Source of the DNA: Aphis gossypii
Taxonomy: Eukaryota; Arthropoda; Insecta; Hemiptera; Aphididae
Direction: 5' to 3'
NCBI RefSeq assembly: GCF_020184175.1
Contig: NW_026083135.1
Location: 1-64,000, forward strand
Length of the DNA: 64,000 nucleotides
Position 1 is the first letter of the stretch. Each line of letters begins with the position of its first letter. Made by a program: the position numbers and the translations under genes. Shown one piece after another: positions 1 to 11,499 of this stretch. Below the pieces are notes generated by a model that was not told the DNA's origin, searched no databases, and was given only the letters and a program-made list of their open reading frames with translations.

Positions 1-152
1 TCATCAAAATGTAATCTAATACTTCTAATATTTAATGCTAATAAAAAAAAGGAGTTTTCATAAACAAAATTTTGAGTAATATTATTATTTTCTAAAACTA
101 TGGAGTTAATATTATTTATCAAATTAATTTCATTTATTGTATCTACATTCAT
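1..152 (-). CDS. LINE ORF2 N-terminus (endonuclease start), partial
   Basis: Reading the minus strand from an ATG at 152 gives about 50 open codons that run off the window edge. They end in the motif LALNIRSIRLHFDE, which is the typical first strand of the apurinic-like endonuclease domain at the start of ORF2 in jockey/CR1-group non-LTR retrotransposons. The preceding stretch is Asn/Ile-rich linker. It lies 47 bp downstream of the ORF1-like reading frame on the same strand, the usual LINE order. The reverse transcriptase would lie outside the window. Family level is recognised; exact clade is not. Confidence 0.72.
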   Translation of the reverse strand, partial: MNVDTINEINLINNINSIVLENNNITQNFVYENSFFLLALNIRSIRLHFD

Positions 153-198
153 AATACAATTTTAAAACAAAAGAAATACATTAATAATACCTAAGTAC

Positions 199-1056
199 TT
201 ACAATTTATTAATATCTAATTCAGATTTAATTTTTACTATTTTTGAACCATCATCTTTTCTGACTAATACTTCAGCATTATTGGTCCAAACATATTTATA
301 TTGTTTTTCCTTGCAAATAGTTCTAGTTTTCGCAAATAACAATCTATTGAATTTGGTAAGACTCTCATTACAAAATATTTTAACATCCGGTGACCATACA
401 TTAGAGACCATATTTGCATTCAACTTTATATTTTTTATTTTGCGTAGAAGGTCATTTTTTGCTTCCAAAGAGTTAATCTCAGCTATTAAAATTTCTGAAT
501 TATTTTCTTTTGGGACAATTCTGTATGCTGAATTAATAATAACATTTCAATTTACATTTTTGGCAATAGATTGAATTATATCCGAGCAATTTTTATTTAA
601 AGTTTTAGGTATGCCTTTAATTTCGATACAATTACGAAGATTATATTGTTCGAATTCATCAAATTTAATCTGTAAAGAATCAATTTCATTATTGAGTTAA
701 ATATTCTCTAATGTAATTTTAGAATTTTCAGCTTTTAAGGTTTTTATTTCATTTAACACTGAATCTATTTTGGAATTAAAAGAATCAAACTGATCCCTCA
801 TAAATTTCATGGAAGTTATAATCTCCTCTAGTTTATTATCCTTACTAGAAGATAAATCCATCTTTAATTTTGTTTAACTGGTAGATAACAAGCAATATTC
901 ACATGAGAATCTTGATTTCGTGTTGGAAGATAATTTTTTAAAATTTACCTCCGTGAAACCAGCACAGTAAGAATGCAGATTTTTTTTACAAGTAACACAC
1001 TGAATTGAATCTTCCATAGTTATGCTATTTTTACATTTAATGCAGATAATAATCAT
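199..1056 (-). pseudogene. LINE ORF1-like protein (zinc finger, coiled coil, FP-type domain), broken
   Basis: Three pieces on the minus strand line up as one ORF1 protein. First, a PHD/zinc-finger-like Cys pattern (CIKC, CVTC, HSYC, CEYC) at 1056-874. Second, after a stop, a coiled coil with many Leu/Glu/Lys at about 855-650. Third, an RNA-binding-like region with FEQYNLRNCIEIKGIP at about 650-600, then a C-terminal part (468-199) with YKYVWTNNAEVLVRKDDGSK, resembling the C-terminal domain of FP25K-type proteins found in insect LINE ORF1s. ORF1 normally acts as a nucleic acid chaperone for the element RNA. At least three in-frame stops are present, so it is dead. The ORF2 start follows directly. 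Confidence 0.7.
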
Positions 1057-2512
1057 AATAATTTATAAATGTATAATCGACTCACCGGAAAATACGTATT
1101 AAAGTCGTATATATAATCGCGCACTATGAACTTTGTCGGATAACATTTATCGATAACGGAAACAACGTGCGTTCTTAATGACGGTCAAAACTGAACTAAA
1201 CTGAACCAAAATGAAGTATAATATTTTATATTCATAAAAAAAATTATGTATTGATGTGATGCATTTTTTGGCTCTTAATAAACTTAAAAGTTTAAAATGT
1301 ACACTCACGTACATGCTACCTACGCGGCTATACGTAAAATAAATCAAATGCCACAAATCAACAATTTATAGTAATACCAGATGTGCCTCGCTCTGCTGTG
1401 AAATTCGCTCTAAGTGAGTACCCTAGATCGGAAACGGGATTGTAAAGAAAATATCGTAAAAAGTCTAGTAGTCACAATTTTAGTTAACCTAACCTATCCA
1501 GAAGTTATGGAAGGCGCCGAGGGGGGTCCTAACCTAACCTTAGATGGGGTCAAGTGAAAATCACTTCCCATATTTTATGAAAATAACACCAAAGCTTGGA
1601 TGACCTCAGCAATTTTTGAAAAGACTCTTAATTATAGGTACAGATATAGTTAGGTAAGTTAAAGTTGACATTGCAAATATTCTTATTAATCATAACTAAG
1701 AGTTTCTGTAGAAAATGTTTATGACACTTTTCTTAGAGTATTTAATTATGCATGTCCTTTAAATTGACTATGATGTAATGTGTAATACGTTTTAATGTAT
1801 ACTGTAACAATTTCTTTGAATAAATTATATATAGGTATTATTATTTCCTATATTAAATATTGTTATATATTGTATTGTACAATTGATACCTATTTGATTT
1901 GTTTTAATGTTTTGCCTAATATATTGGACTATGATGTAATATTATAATAGATACCTACAACACACTGACACTGTACATATGGATAAGAAACAAGAGTTTA
2001 TACTGTGTATAGTTATGATTATGATTATAAGTGTGACATTTCAATACATACACTGTTATGAGAATATACTAACATATATATATAGATACTTACTTATATT
2101 ACTATGTGTGTATACTTAAGCAGAATTGTTATGACTGAATATAATATGTTAGATGGACATGTTATTATAGTAACTTAATTTGGTAAATATTAAATAACGC
2201 GTAAATATTTTAATAACGCGAAAATTTTCAAGTAATTTTGAAGTTGAAAAATCATAAAATTTTTTTCTTTTATAACTAAGTTTTGAAAATTTGGTACAAG
2301 GTTCTCCATACATTTTTCTTTAAATATCTGTAAAATAAACTCTACCGGATTCAGACAAAAATTTTTTATGAGTGTTAAAATTAAAGTTTTTACAAAACCG
2401 CGTTAAATAACGGTTTAGCCTCAAACGATTTTTGATATTTGTTATAATTCAAAAAGTATAAGTCGTAGATACTTGAAAATTTTACCAGTTATTTAGATTG
2501 GCATTTTATTTA
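1057..2512. other. Non-coding stretch left of a foldback
   Basis: No supported gene. The first 90 bases may be LINE 5' leader. Two short runs of CCTAA-type repeats occur at about 1487-1500 and 1530-1543. The rest is AT-rich, with no open frame longer than about 70 codons. Confidence 0.6.
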
Positions 2513-2647
2513 CTTGATTTAATTTTCAAAATATTTAGCTTACAATAATTTTAGACTAACGATTTTATATTTTTTTTTACCACTGAAAATTTCAGTGGTC
2601 TATAAATAACTCAAAAAAACTCAAAATATTTTGAAAATTAAATCAAA
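2513..2647. repeat. Foldback (MITE-like) inverted repeat
   Basis: Arms at 2513-2536 and 2624-2647 are inverted copies (core TTGATTTAATTTTCAAAAT). The centre holds a perfect 21-bp palindrome at 2579-2599 (ACCACTGAAA then TTTCAGTGGT). The whole can fold into a stem. It abuts the first readable hAT codons at about 2649. No target duplication was recognised. Confidence 0.6.
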
Positions 2648-2648
2648 G

Positions 2649-3819
2649 AAGCATTACTAAAAACATTAACTTATTTATCTACTGCTGATGATTTGGATCG
2701 TGACACTGCATCAAAATCAAAGAGTTTAGCTAACACTATTAGTTCATTTAAGTTTGTTATATCAATGGAATTAATGAAATCTATTTTTTCCATAACCACA
2801 CCTTTATCAAAATGCCTTCAATCAAAAAATTTAGATTTTATTCAAGCTCTAGTACTTATAGATGAAGCACAGAAAAATTTACAATATATGCGAAGCGATG
2901 AAGGATTTATGAGTTTAGTGAATGCAGCCAGAACATTTTCATCAAATCAGAATCTAAGAGAAGTTGACTTGACTTTAGAGAAATCAGATATAGACGTAAA
3001 AAACAGCAAGTAGGCGAAACAGCAATGGAAGAAACAGTAATGCTAGCAAGTGAACGTTACAAAACTACTGTGTACTTTGTGGTTTTGGATACAATAATAA
3101 ATGCTATTGCCACTAAATTTTCTGAAGCAAAAGAAATACTGAAGGACCTAAGTTTATTATCACCACAGCGAATTTTATTTTATTCAAATAATGATTCTAA
3201 ATTACCAGAAGACGCATTCGAAGACATAGGGAAGTGGCTACCAAGTATAGATCCTAGTAATTTAAGAACAGAATATTTTATGTTTACTAAATCACTACAA
3301 GGTTTATTAGATGGACTTGTGCCCAATAAATTACATCAGATTGAAAACAACCCATTGGACAATGATAGTTGTAATAGCACTGATACAGAGTTAAGCTCAA
3401 GTGATAATGATTGTACAAATTCTGAACAAACATTAACAACTGATCAATTGTTTCAAGTTATCTCAAATTTTGGAATCAGACATGCATTCCCAAACTTATA
3501 CATAGCCTATAAGGGACTCCTTACCATTCCAGCAGCTTCTGCCTCTGCAGAATGAGCCTTTTCCAAAGTAATTGCTGTTTAATTATTTTTCTTAATACCA
3601 ACTATATATTATATATATATTACAATTAATCCTAATTTTTATTTTTGTTCAAAGGTAAAACTAATAAAAACAAGGTTACGTTCAACAACTGAACAACACA
3701 GATTAGAGAGCCTCATGATACTAAGTTGTGAAAAAGATATACCAATTGACTATAATGCAGCCATTAATCAATTTGCTTTCTCATCTGATTTATTAAAAGA
3801 TAATTCAATTTTCAAATAA
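2649..3819 (+). pseudogene. hAT transposase C-terminal part, ZMYM1-like, broken
   Basis: This is the C-terminal half of a hAT transposase of the kind annotated as zinc finger MYM-type protein 1-like. The first frame runs to 3013 and resumes in another frame from about 3005 to 3555, so there is one frameshift. The hAT dimerisation domain is visible: FPNLYIAYKGLLTIPAASAS, then a TGA where Arg is expected, then AFSK. An 87-bp intron (3568-3654, gtaatt...caaag) follows; exon 2 resumes with VKLIKTRLRS and stops at 3817-3819. The N-terminal zinc finger and the first catalytic Asp are absent. Transposase would cut and paste the element DNA; this copy cannot. A similar transposase lies at 11.5-15.1 kb. 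Confidence 0.8.
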
Positions 3820-4507
3820 ATAAAGTTGTGCAACATAGTTAACAAAATTTACGTATGTTATCATTTGTTATAAATTATACAAAAATGCATATAACAATAC
3901 TAATAATTGTTATTAGTGAAAAATAACCAAGAATCTACTTTTATTTAAATTTTCTGGTACTTGTCTGAAGACAGAAGGTGTAAAATATTTCAATTGTGTT
4001 TCAAAATGCATGGTCAAAATGAACAAAAAACAAAATAAATTTTTTTTCAAATATTAAGTACATTAAAATTTAAAAAAATTATTAATTATAGAACTAAAAC
4101 AAATTAATTGAAAGTTGAAGCGTTTTAAATTTGAATAATTATTTTTGATTTTATTTTTACCAAGCATTTTATCAAATTGTAGAATTAAATTAATTTATAA
4201 TTTTATTAAATATACATATCAAAAAATGTATGTACTTTTATAGTTTTATGAATTGGTGGTGCTGAGGTTAGCACGCCACTGCCCACTAGGCAACTCAATA
4301 CAACATTTTTTTGCAGGTGGGATAAATTATTTTTTTCTTCTTTGAATTGCTGTAAAATGTACAGTACGTAAATTAATTCACATTCCGGAATATTAAACTT
4401 ACATTAAAAATGAGTGAAAAGTAAAGTGTTAAATGTGAAAAAATTGGTGGGTGGGTACTTATTTGAGGTAGTTGCTTCATAGGAAAAAAAAGTTCACGCC
4501 GCCACTG
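3820..4507. other. hAT 3' non-coding region and terminus
   Basis: AT-rich sequence with no open frame. It ends in CACGCCGCCACTG at 4495-4507, a typical hAT terminus (complement starts CAGTGGCGG). A related motif GCACGCCACTGCCC occurs internally at about 4271. Immediately right of 4507 the sequence becomes a Tigger transposase in antisense, marking this as the junction. No matching left terminus with 8-bp duplication was found. Confidence 0.55.
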
Positions 4508-5034
4508 GGTTTGAAACATATTTTTCAACTTATCCCGGTTCTTCCATATGGTCGAAATTGTCGACGAACAGATGCCGAATTCTTTTGTAATTAACTAACC
4601 ATTTTCTAAACGCCCGATTATACCGATTTTTTCGTCCAACGTAAACTGACGACGTGACATGGTGGAACGTTTACACACAACTGACGCTATTTGTAATTTT
4701 ATTAACTTTAAAACACCAGAATTTGTAAGAATAATGTTTATTATTAATAAGTATGTAATCCATATCTACACAACTAAAGATAATATGTCAATGATTAATC
4801 GACCTAAATACGAAAATAGTTCGTATATTGCAGGTACTTGTTCGTAGTAACCGGAAGGTCGTTAGTCAAGTTAGCTTTATTTTACTCGTTATAGCCGATA
4901 ACTCGTAATAACCATACTCGTTGTAAACGTATATTTTAACATACAATCATATGCGCACGTGCCGGGACCTAACGTTTTGCTTGTTGTAAGCAGTATCTCG
5001 TTCTAAGCGATGCTCGTTATAGTGATTTCTACTG
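4508..5034 (-). mobile_element. Tigger/pogo element remnant with CENP-B-like DNA-binding start
   Basis: On the minus strand an ATG at 4660 opens a helix-turn-helix of the CENP-B N-terminal type: MSRRQFTLDEKIGIIGRLEN, a stop, then TKEFGICSSTISTIWKNRDK. Upstream of it, the terminus reads CAGTAGAAATCACTATAACG (complement of 5015-5034), followed on the + strand by TA at 5035-5036, as expected for pogo elements. Several CTCGTT(A/G)TAA-like subterminal repeats lie at 4880-5030. The catalytic DDE part is missing because a hAT terminus replaces it at 4508. Confidence 0.72.
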
Positions 5035-5095
5035 TACTACTTTACATGTAACAATTAGCAAAATAACATTAAAAAATAATAATAAAATGAAATCA

Positions 5096-6880
5096 TTAAT
5101 CTATTGATGCTTTTGGAGAATGTCGAATATAGTTGTCCAGAACAGACATAAATTTTTGGTCATCAGGGATGGTCCGTAACCCAGACAATGATTCTAAAAA
5201 TGCAATTTTTAGTAGGTAATATAATACTTGTTAAAAAACCATTTTAATAAATTATAGTCTGCCTTACCATAAATAACAGCGAATAATTATAAATCTACAA
5301 ATCTTTTTTTTGTCTTGCCTTTTAAGCTAAACATTGACAATATAGAGTACTCGAAACATAATTTGATGGCTTCTCTTGTTGCAGCACTTAGGGTCAATGT
5401 CCCAACTTTCATGAGAATATAACTTTTCTGCAATAAATCATATGCACATATTTTCTGCAAATAGTTAAATAAATAAAAATATTTAATTGAACAATCCATG
5501 CTCATCTTACTTACCAAGTTTTCTTTGTGCATTAAGCTATCTGTATTGTCAACTGACAAAAGTTCTTCAGCTACTTCAAGAGCTACTAACGATAACGGGC
5601 AAAATACTAATGAACATGGTATGTATTACTGGGATTGGAAGTGCCATTGCTCTAACTCTCGAATCAACTTTCATAATGGCTTAGAGTTTATTGTCCATGT
5701 TTGCTAAGCCCTTACATATTCTAGCATTCGAATTTGCCAATAAAACTATTTGTAATGACATCTGCTTCAAAGTCAATTTATAATATTTATTATTTTTTTC
5801 AATAACTGATATTAAATTTTAATTACAATCTTTGTCATAAACTAAAATATAAATATTGTAACTCATAACATATTGTATAGATTATAGATATTTTTACTTT
5901 TTAGACATACAAATATATATGCACAAACCTTTTGTTGCAACAGATGGTTCATTTAAAGTATTATCAGTCATTATAAGATCAGCAGCATTGACAATCTCAT
6001 TATTTTCAATTAAAATATCAGTTTCAGTTGCCTCATTGATAAATTAAGTAAGTGTATCTACTGCACTGTTTTCTAATATTTCAATATCATCTGAATTGCT
6101 TGAGTTAATTGCTTCATCAGAAAAGTTTAAAGTTTAAATTTGTTTATATAGTGGTATTACATTAAAGTGATAGTTTTATACAAATTTGAACTATTTGAAT
6201 TTATTTTTTGTATCGAGGGTACATCATTTATTGTAGAACTTCCACTGCAAATGATAGTATGAACATCGTGACTACTATAACTTGTACTTGGGATATCATA
6301 TTTTTCATTAATTGGGAAATTTGAATCGACAGCATCTAAAATAAAAATAAATATTATTTTTGTTTACCTAAGTATAAAATAAAATATTCACTTGAGTTAG
6401 GAATAGGAAGTAATTTTATTTTTGGTAACTCTAAATTATATTCTTTCATCTCATTTGATATAAGTTTTATTTTTTTAGCAGGTGCAGAATAATCTTCACT
6501 TTCCTCAGATGACTATCAGATGTTCAGACCATATTTGACTGGTTTTTCTGGCTTGATTTTCTTTATCTAATATATAGTATAGAATAATACATTTACAACA
6601 TTTATGTAATATACTAAAAATTTAGTAAGATACTCACAAAAAGGTCCCGCAACTTAAGTTACTTTGTGGGTAGTGCTATCATCATTATTACAGAGCACCG
6701 TACATTGTTTGATCATTCGACTGATTTGAGTTGAGGAAAGAAATTTGTCATTCCCATCACTTTTTAAGTATGGAAACCAACACAAATCGCTCTTCACCAT
6801 CCAAATGTCTGGTACATGTTGAATTTCATTTGTTTCCAAAAAAAGTACAACAGACCAAGACTTACATTCTATTGACCTAT
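5096..6880 (-). pseudogene. Copy A companion gene (DUF4806-like), decayed
   Basis: Spliced companion gene of the tnp2-like transposase just upstream on the same strand. A first recognisable exon (about 6880-6654) encodes KSWSVVLFLETNEIQHVP and a conserved WFPY motif. Middle parts (6100-6520) are low-complexity and broken. A later exon (5559-5287) has KVGTLTLSAATREAIKLCFE, and the last (to stop at 5096) has SLSGLRTIPDDQKFMSVLDN. The latter two match the domain I recognise as DUF4806, common in aphid transposon-associated proteins. Same exon order as the better preserved copy at 31873-34171. Function unknown; by position probably an accessory transposition protein. Several in-frame stops make this copy dead. 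Confidence 0.65.
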
Positions 6881-7058
6881 TTAGTTAACCAATTAATAAA
6901 TTAGTACAAGATAATATTATGAATACATTGTTGAAAAATAATAACACAAAAAATATTTAACAACCAAAACTAATAATTATACATTATTATTATTATTTTA
7001 ATTTAAAACTATATGCATAATATATACAATATATACAAAAAGTATATACAGTAAAACT

Positions 7059-9165
7059 TTACTGCAAATGTAATAAAAGTATAACTATTGAGGTTGTATT
7101 ATTATCTGGTAAATGCATCAATTTTTCTTTGATGTCATTTATCATGCAAGACTGAAGATAACTAAGTTTTGATGATGCATGTATATTTAAAAAGGACAAG
7201 GCTTGGTAAAAAAATTGTCAAGTTTTTCAAATTTTCTCCCAACTATTAGAATGTTTCCATCAAATTTAGAAGTCACAATATTTTCTATAACTACATCGCC
7301 ATTAGTCATTTTGACACAATTATCTGATTTGTTAACTTTTAATGTAAATTTGTCAGTTTTCCATTCTGTAAAATATGGTTCACACCCGTCAATCGTACAT
7401 GGTCTGATTTTCAATTTACAATGCACTTTGAGTGGCCCAGTGTATAAGTTTGGTTCTACTTTATTTGTGTGGAATATTCTGTCTTTAGAATATCGTCGTA
7501 CTAATTGTTACAATGGTTTTGCGCCACTTCTTAGTTTTTATTTTTTTAATGGTTGCATATAGTTCTCAAATGAAAATGCTGAAAAATTATTGAGAGAACC
7601 AAATGTTTTCACATCATCTGCCAAATGTTGAATAATATGGACATTGTGTGACATGTTTGATTTACCATAAATATTAGCAAATGATGTCACAAAATGATGT
7701 AAAACTTCCTTTGCATAATCAATAAAATCATTTGAAATATTATTTGTCAAAAGTAGCCTTATAGAAACACATAGTTCTAAAAAATGATCATAAACTTCTT
7801 TGCTGATAATATCGGTAGAAATTACAATACCCGTATACAGAAGAATTTACCTCAATTCTGTAGCCTTCCAACGACTAGCATCTCGTAATGGATGTAGTCG
7901 ACTATTTTCATTGTGTACTCTTTGGAATTCAATAGGTATTTACTAACCTTGTTTATTCAACCTTTTATCTAAGACTGAAATCACACTATTAGGAAGAGCT
8001 AACTTATGGCGCTTAACTCCACCATTCCAAAACATCAACAACTTTTTCATGATGCCAATACAAATGCAATGCATGTAATCAAATGGAATACAATGAACAA
8101 GATCAAATTCAGGAATCTTAGTCAGTATAGAACACCCTAAATGATAATTAGAATCGGAGTATGATATAAAGCCATGGTGTGTTCTTAGAGGTGAGTGTAA
8201 ATGAGGAAAATATACACGATTATTATCATATTCACCTAATGTTTGACATCTAACACACGCATTTTTAGCAGTATGACCTTTTAAATTTAATATAAATGAT
8301 TTTGCCGGACTATCACAAATTAAAGCTTCGAGGACTATTTTCACACGTTTATTACCACACATTGCCCCAACATTTATAAGATGGCATAACTCTTTCACAA
8401 AATCCTCTAAGAACTCATTGCAGTCTTCTGGTTTGGGTTTGCCATAATAAGCGCCAATTATAAAAATATCATGTTTTTTAATTGGTAAATTAGAAAAATA
8501 TCTTAGTATTGGACATATCTGACTAGGTGGATTTTTGGTGATTGGAAGTCCATCTATTCCTACTTTCAATAATAATGTAGAAGGTATAGGATCTTTATTA
8601 TATCGAACTAAATTTTCAATTTCTCTACCAATTCCAAAATGATGATAAACACCACCTTTTATAGTTTTTATTACTGTTGTAGTAATTGGTGTTTTTAATA
8701 GAGTTCGAGAGTCTTTTGGCAAATGTTTAAATTCAGAGTATCAGTTAAATTAGTGAGTAAATCGTTTAAATCTGAATGAGTTATGTTATGGCGTATGGCC
8801 CAACTAGCCAATATGAACTCTAATCCTGAATCTGATTTTGTGATAGTATTATATAAAGTGTCATCATTTTTATCTGAACATTCAACACCAGAATTGCTAA
8901 TTTCATCACAGGAATCATAATCAGTAATTTTAGAATTGCAATCAGGACAATTGTCATCTTCCTCGCTATACAATAAATTAGAAATCGTAATATTATTGTC
9001 TGAATTTATTTGAGTGGTTGATATATTTGCAAGTGGATTTTGTTGTGTTGAACCAGATAATATAAAATTGCTTTCATCATCCTCACTACTTGAGGGAAAT
9101 AATGTTGCAATACATTGTGCAGCTTTTTTCTTACGACGATATCGACTTGATTTGGACCTAATCAA
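7059..9165 (-). pseudogene. Copy A tnp2-like (CACTA/EnSpm-like) transposase, frameshifted
   Basis: Decayed relative of the 691-codon protein at 34258-36333. Order on the minus strand: basic start SKSSRYRRKKKAAQC and acidic Ser-rich linker (9165-8695); after a frameshift, the catalytic part (8722-7943) with VGIDGLPITKNP, a CDSPAKSF motif, a Cys pair CVRCQ and FDYMHCICIGIMKKLL; after a further break, FSFENYMQPLKK (7750-7540); then a C-terminal part to a stop at 7059. The DGLP and CD-PA motifs probably hold catalytic acids of a DDE/RNase H-fold enzyme, as in tnp2 transposases. At least three frame breaks. The companion gene follows about 180 bp downstream. I did not recognise this copy's terminal repeats. 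Confidence 0.75.
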
Positions 9166-9543
9166 TTTTAAAGATTTTAAAAAGTACTTATTATTTCAAG
9201 CACTTTTAAAATATAAATTCAATAATAATTTTAGATAATATAACACTGAACAAAAATAACTAACACAAAGTTGAAATATTTGCATTCTGCACTTACCAGT
9301 ACCTACTTATAGTTCTGTAGTACATTACAGTTTACATTAAGAGGCTGTCTTAGTAAAATTAAAACGTATACAACGCTCCAGAGATGGCGTTGCGCGGGGA
9401 ATCGCCGCCGTCGCGACAAGCTATAAAGGTACGTTTTCCTAGGAGCGCGTTTTTTGCGCCGCAGAAACCGATCACGTTGACGTGATAGCTGTATCTCGTC
9501 GGCGTGAGCGTAAAACGTATTACGTGGCGTAAAAGTGTTTTCC

Positions 9544-9579
9544 TATAAAATATAGTGGTGGCGCGTTGAACAATTCAGT
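9544..9579 (+). promoter_or_regulatory. TATA box and initiator
   Basis: TATAAAAT at 9544-9551 is followed by a TCAGT arthropod initiator at 9575-9579, putting the start A at 9577, 33 bases after the first T of the TATA box. The leader then runs about 137 bp to the ATG of the Harbinger exon. Spacing and sequence fit a canonical arthropod Pol II core promoter. Confidence 0.65.
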
Positions 9580-9713
9580 TGACTACTGGAAGTGTGATCA
9601 GTGTGTAGTGTATTTGTAATAATTTATTAAGTAAATACAATATTACTAGTACAGTATTATTATTAATTACTATTATATTATTATAATTATTAATTAATAA
9701 TTTTGCAATTGCA

Positions 9714-10051
9714 ATGAATCGTCTTGAAAGAAAGAAAAAACTAATTGCACTGCTTATTCATCGACATTTAACAATCGATGACGAAGATGAAGAATATATG
9801 CTCCATGAACATTGGAATTTAAGAAAGAAAGTCAGTGAGATTTATAATAAACGAGAAAATGAGGGAATTTTCAAAATGTTGATAAATAACCACCTTGTCG
9901 ATGAAGAGCAACGATTTAAAAGTTATTTCCGAGTAACTCGTGAGATGTTTGCCTACATTTTGAACCTTGTAGAAGGGGATTTGACAACTGCCTCATACAA
10001 CAGAGTAAAAACACCTATAACTGCTGCGGAAAAATTGGCTCTTACTCTTAG
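9714..10051 (+). CDS. PIF/Harbinger transposase exon 1 (N-terminal, no catalytic part)
   Basis: Open exon from ATG 9714, ending at a good donor (CTTAG|GTAAGTGATC, donor G at 10052). It encodes a charged N-terminal region ending in FKSYFRVTREMFAYILNLVE and TPITAAEKLALTLR, the typical helical domain before the DDE core of Harbinger transposases. A promoter lies 135 bp upstream. The next exons are missing: 210 bp downstream an antisense BESS gene begins and then a hAT interrupts. Alone it cannot be a transposase. Family assignment is firm from the VTREMF and EKLALTLR context. Confidence 0.75.
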
Positions 10052-10262
10052 GTAAGTGATCTATGAAAAATGATAATTCATTTTATTTAAATAATCTTTA
10101 AAATTATTTATTAAATCAGCTTACTCTCCATATAAAAAAATCATTAAGGTATATATATATGCATATAAATGTAGCTTATCATTAAATTATTATAAATAAT
10201 GTTAAAAATGAAAATTATAATAAAAATTAAAATATTATTAATTTTATAAAATATTGAAAATA

Positions 10263-10862
10263 TTACAAATCTTCATCATCTAAAATTCCCTTCATAGCAT
10301 CACTAATTATGTGACTGGAAAAATTGGAAGTTTCCGAGTCAGTGCCCGCAGGGGTAAAAGTATATGGGGTAGTGCATGTAGATGATGCTGCAGATGAGTG
10401 GTAGGAATTTTCACTATCACCGTGAATAATGTTAGTGAATCCGATATTTAGTGACTGCTGGTTCAAAAGTTCCATTTCTGTTGTGATTTGAAAAATGTTT
10501 GCTTTTGTCTTAGTGGCGAGGTCCGGGCGAAATTTTTTCATAGTAGCAGCTACAGTTTTGAAAAACATGTCTGTTGCGTCTTCTTCTGGTTCTGGTGTTG
10601 TAAGCTCTTCTAAGCACTTTTTAAAATGATCCCTATCTTCCTTTTTTTCTTTTAAGTATTTATTAATATAAGCATTTTCTTTCCTTTTATTTGATTTTGG
10701 TATTTGAAAATCATCAGAGCGAGTCTTTAGACCACTTGACATCTGAGTATGTTCAGTAGGAGTGTGTACAGAAGTTATAGGAAGAGTTGATTGGTCTGAC
10801 TCTTGCTCGGTTGAAACACATTCTTCCACCACTTTATCTTCTTCATCGCCAAAGCCAGTCAC
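10263..10862 (-). pseudogene. MADF/BESS-type Harbinger accessory protein, C-terminal part
   Basis: Open frame of 199 codons on the minus strand, cut at its 5' end by the hAT at 10863. It has a Ser/Thr/Glu-rich linker, a charged helical stretch (KENAYINKYLKEKKEDRDHF), and a BESS-like helix near DMFFKTVAATMKKF followed by KANIFQITTEMELL. Such proteins are the second gene of PIF/Harbinger elements and help recruit the transposase to DNA; the MADF (Myb-like) DNA-binding half should lie upstream and is missing. It lies antisense and 210 bp past the transposase exon-1 donor, so it probably sat within the transposase intron. Confidence 0.65.
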
Positions 10863-11499
10863 CAGTGCTGTAGCTAGAACTAGATGGGCCCCGGTGCAAA
10901 TTTAATCTATGGGCCCTTTACATAAGCGCACATCGGGTGAATGTAGAGGTGCTGGAATAATTGATGGTACACAGATCCGTGGGGGCTCACAGTCAATACC
11001 CCTCTAATAATATAATAAACTGCGTTACAATAATTTTAAATTGTTACTTATTAATATTCTTATTTTTAAATTATAATACAAATATAATAAATTAAAACAT
11101 TAATAACCTAGTTAGTAGTTAGGTATACTTCTATACTTGTATAGACAAATTAATAACTAATAAATAATAATAATAATAATGTAATTGCATTAATGTTAAT
11201 ATTATCGCTACTCTTTATTTATTTAATCTATTAAGCAACTATACTGTGTATAATGTAATATGTACTCAAAATATTTAAAAATAATTATATTATAATATGT
11301 TATTAAATGGGAACTGGGAGTGCTAATTTGAAATCTGAAGGTGCTATTATGATAATAACATCCTAATATCCTAGAACCCCCCTTATGTGTGCTTATGGTC
11401 CATTATTTTTCATTAATATTTAATTTAAACAATTAGGTATAAAAAACAATACAAATCAGTTATCAATATATAATTCTTTTAATTGATTTTAACACAAAA

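Larger units (their letters stand above)
9340..10862 (+). mobile_element. PIF/Harbinger element, left part, truncated by a hAT
   Basis: The stretch from about 9340 is GC-richer than its surroundings and holds a core promoter, the first exon of a Harbinger transposase on the plus strand and a BESS-type accessory gene on the minus strand. The left boundary is a guess, near TTAAGAGGCTGTCTTAGTAA. On the right the element is cut at 10862 by the hAT end at 10863. The catalytic exons of the transposase are not present in the window in this family. Confidence 0.6.

Noticed and set aside
1487..1545. CCTAA-type repeats suggesting telomeric (TTAGG)n sequence
   Set aside because: Only two or three units at each of two spots; no array. 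Not evidence of a telomere or of a telomere-specific LINE.
4659..4847. 62-codon plus-strand frame
   Set aside because: It overlaps the antisense CENP-B-like start and shows no family features.
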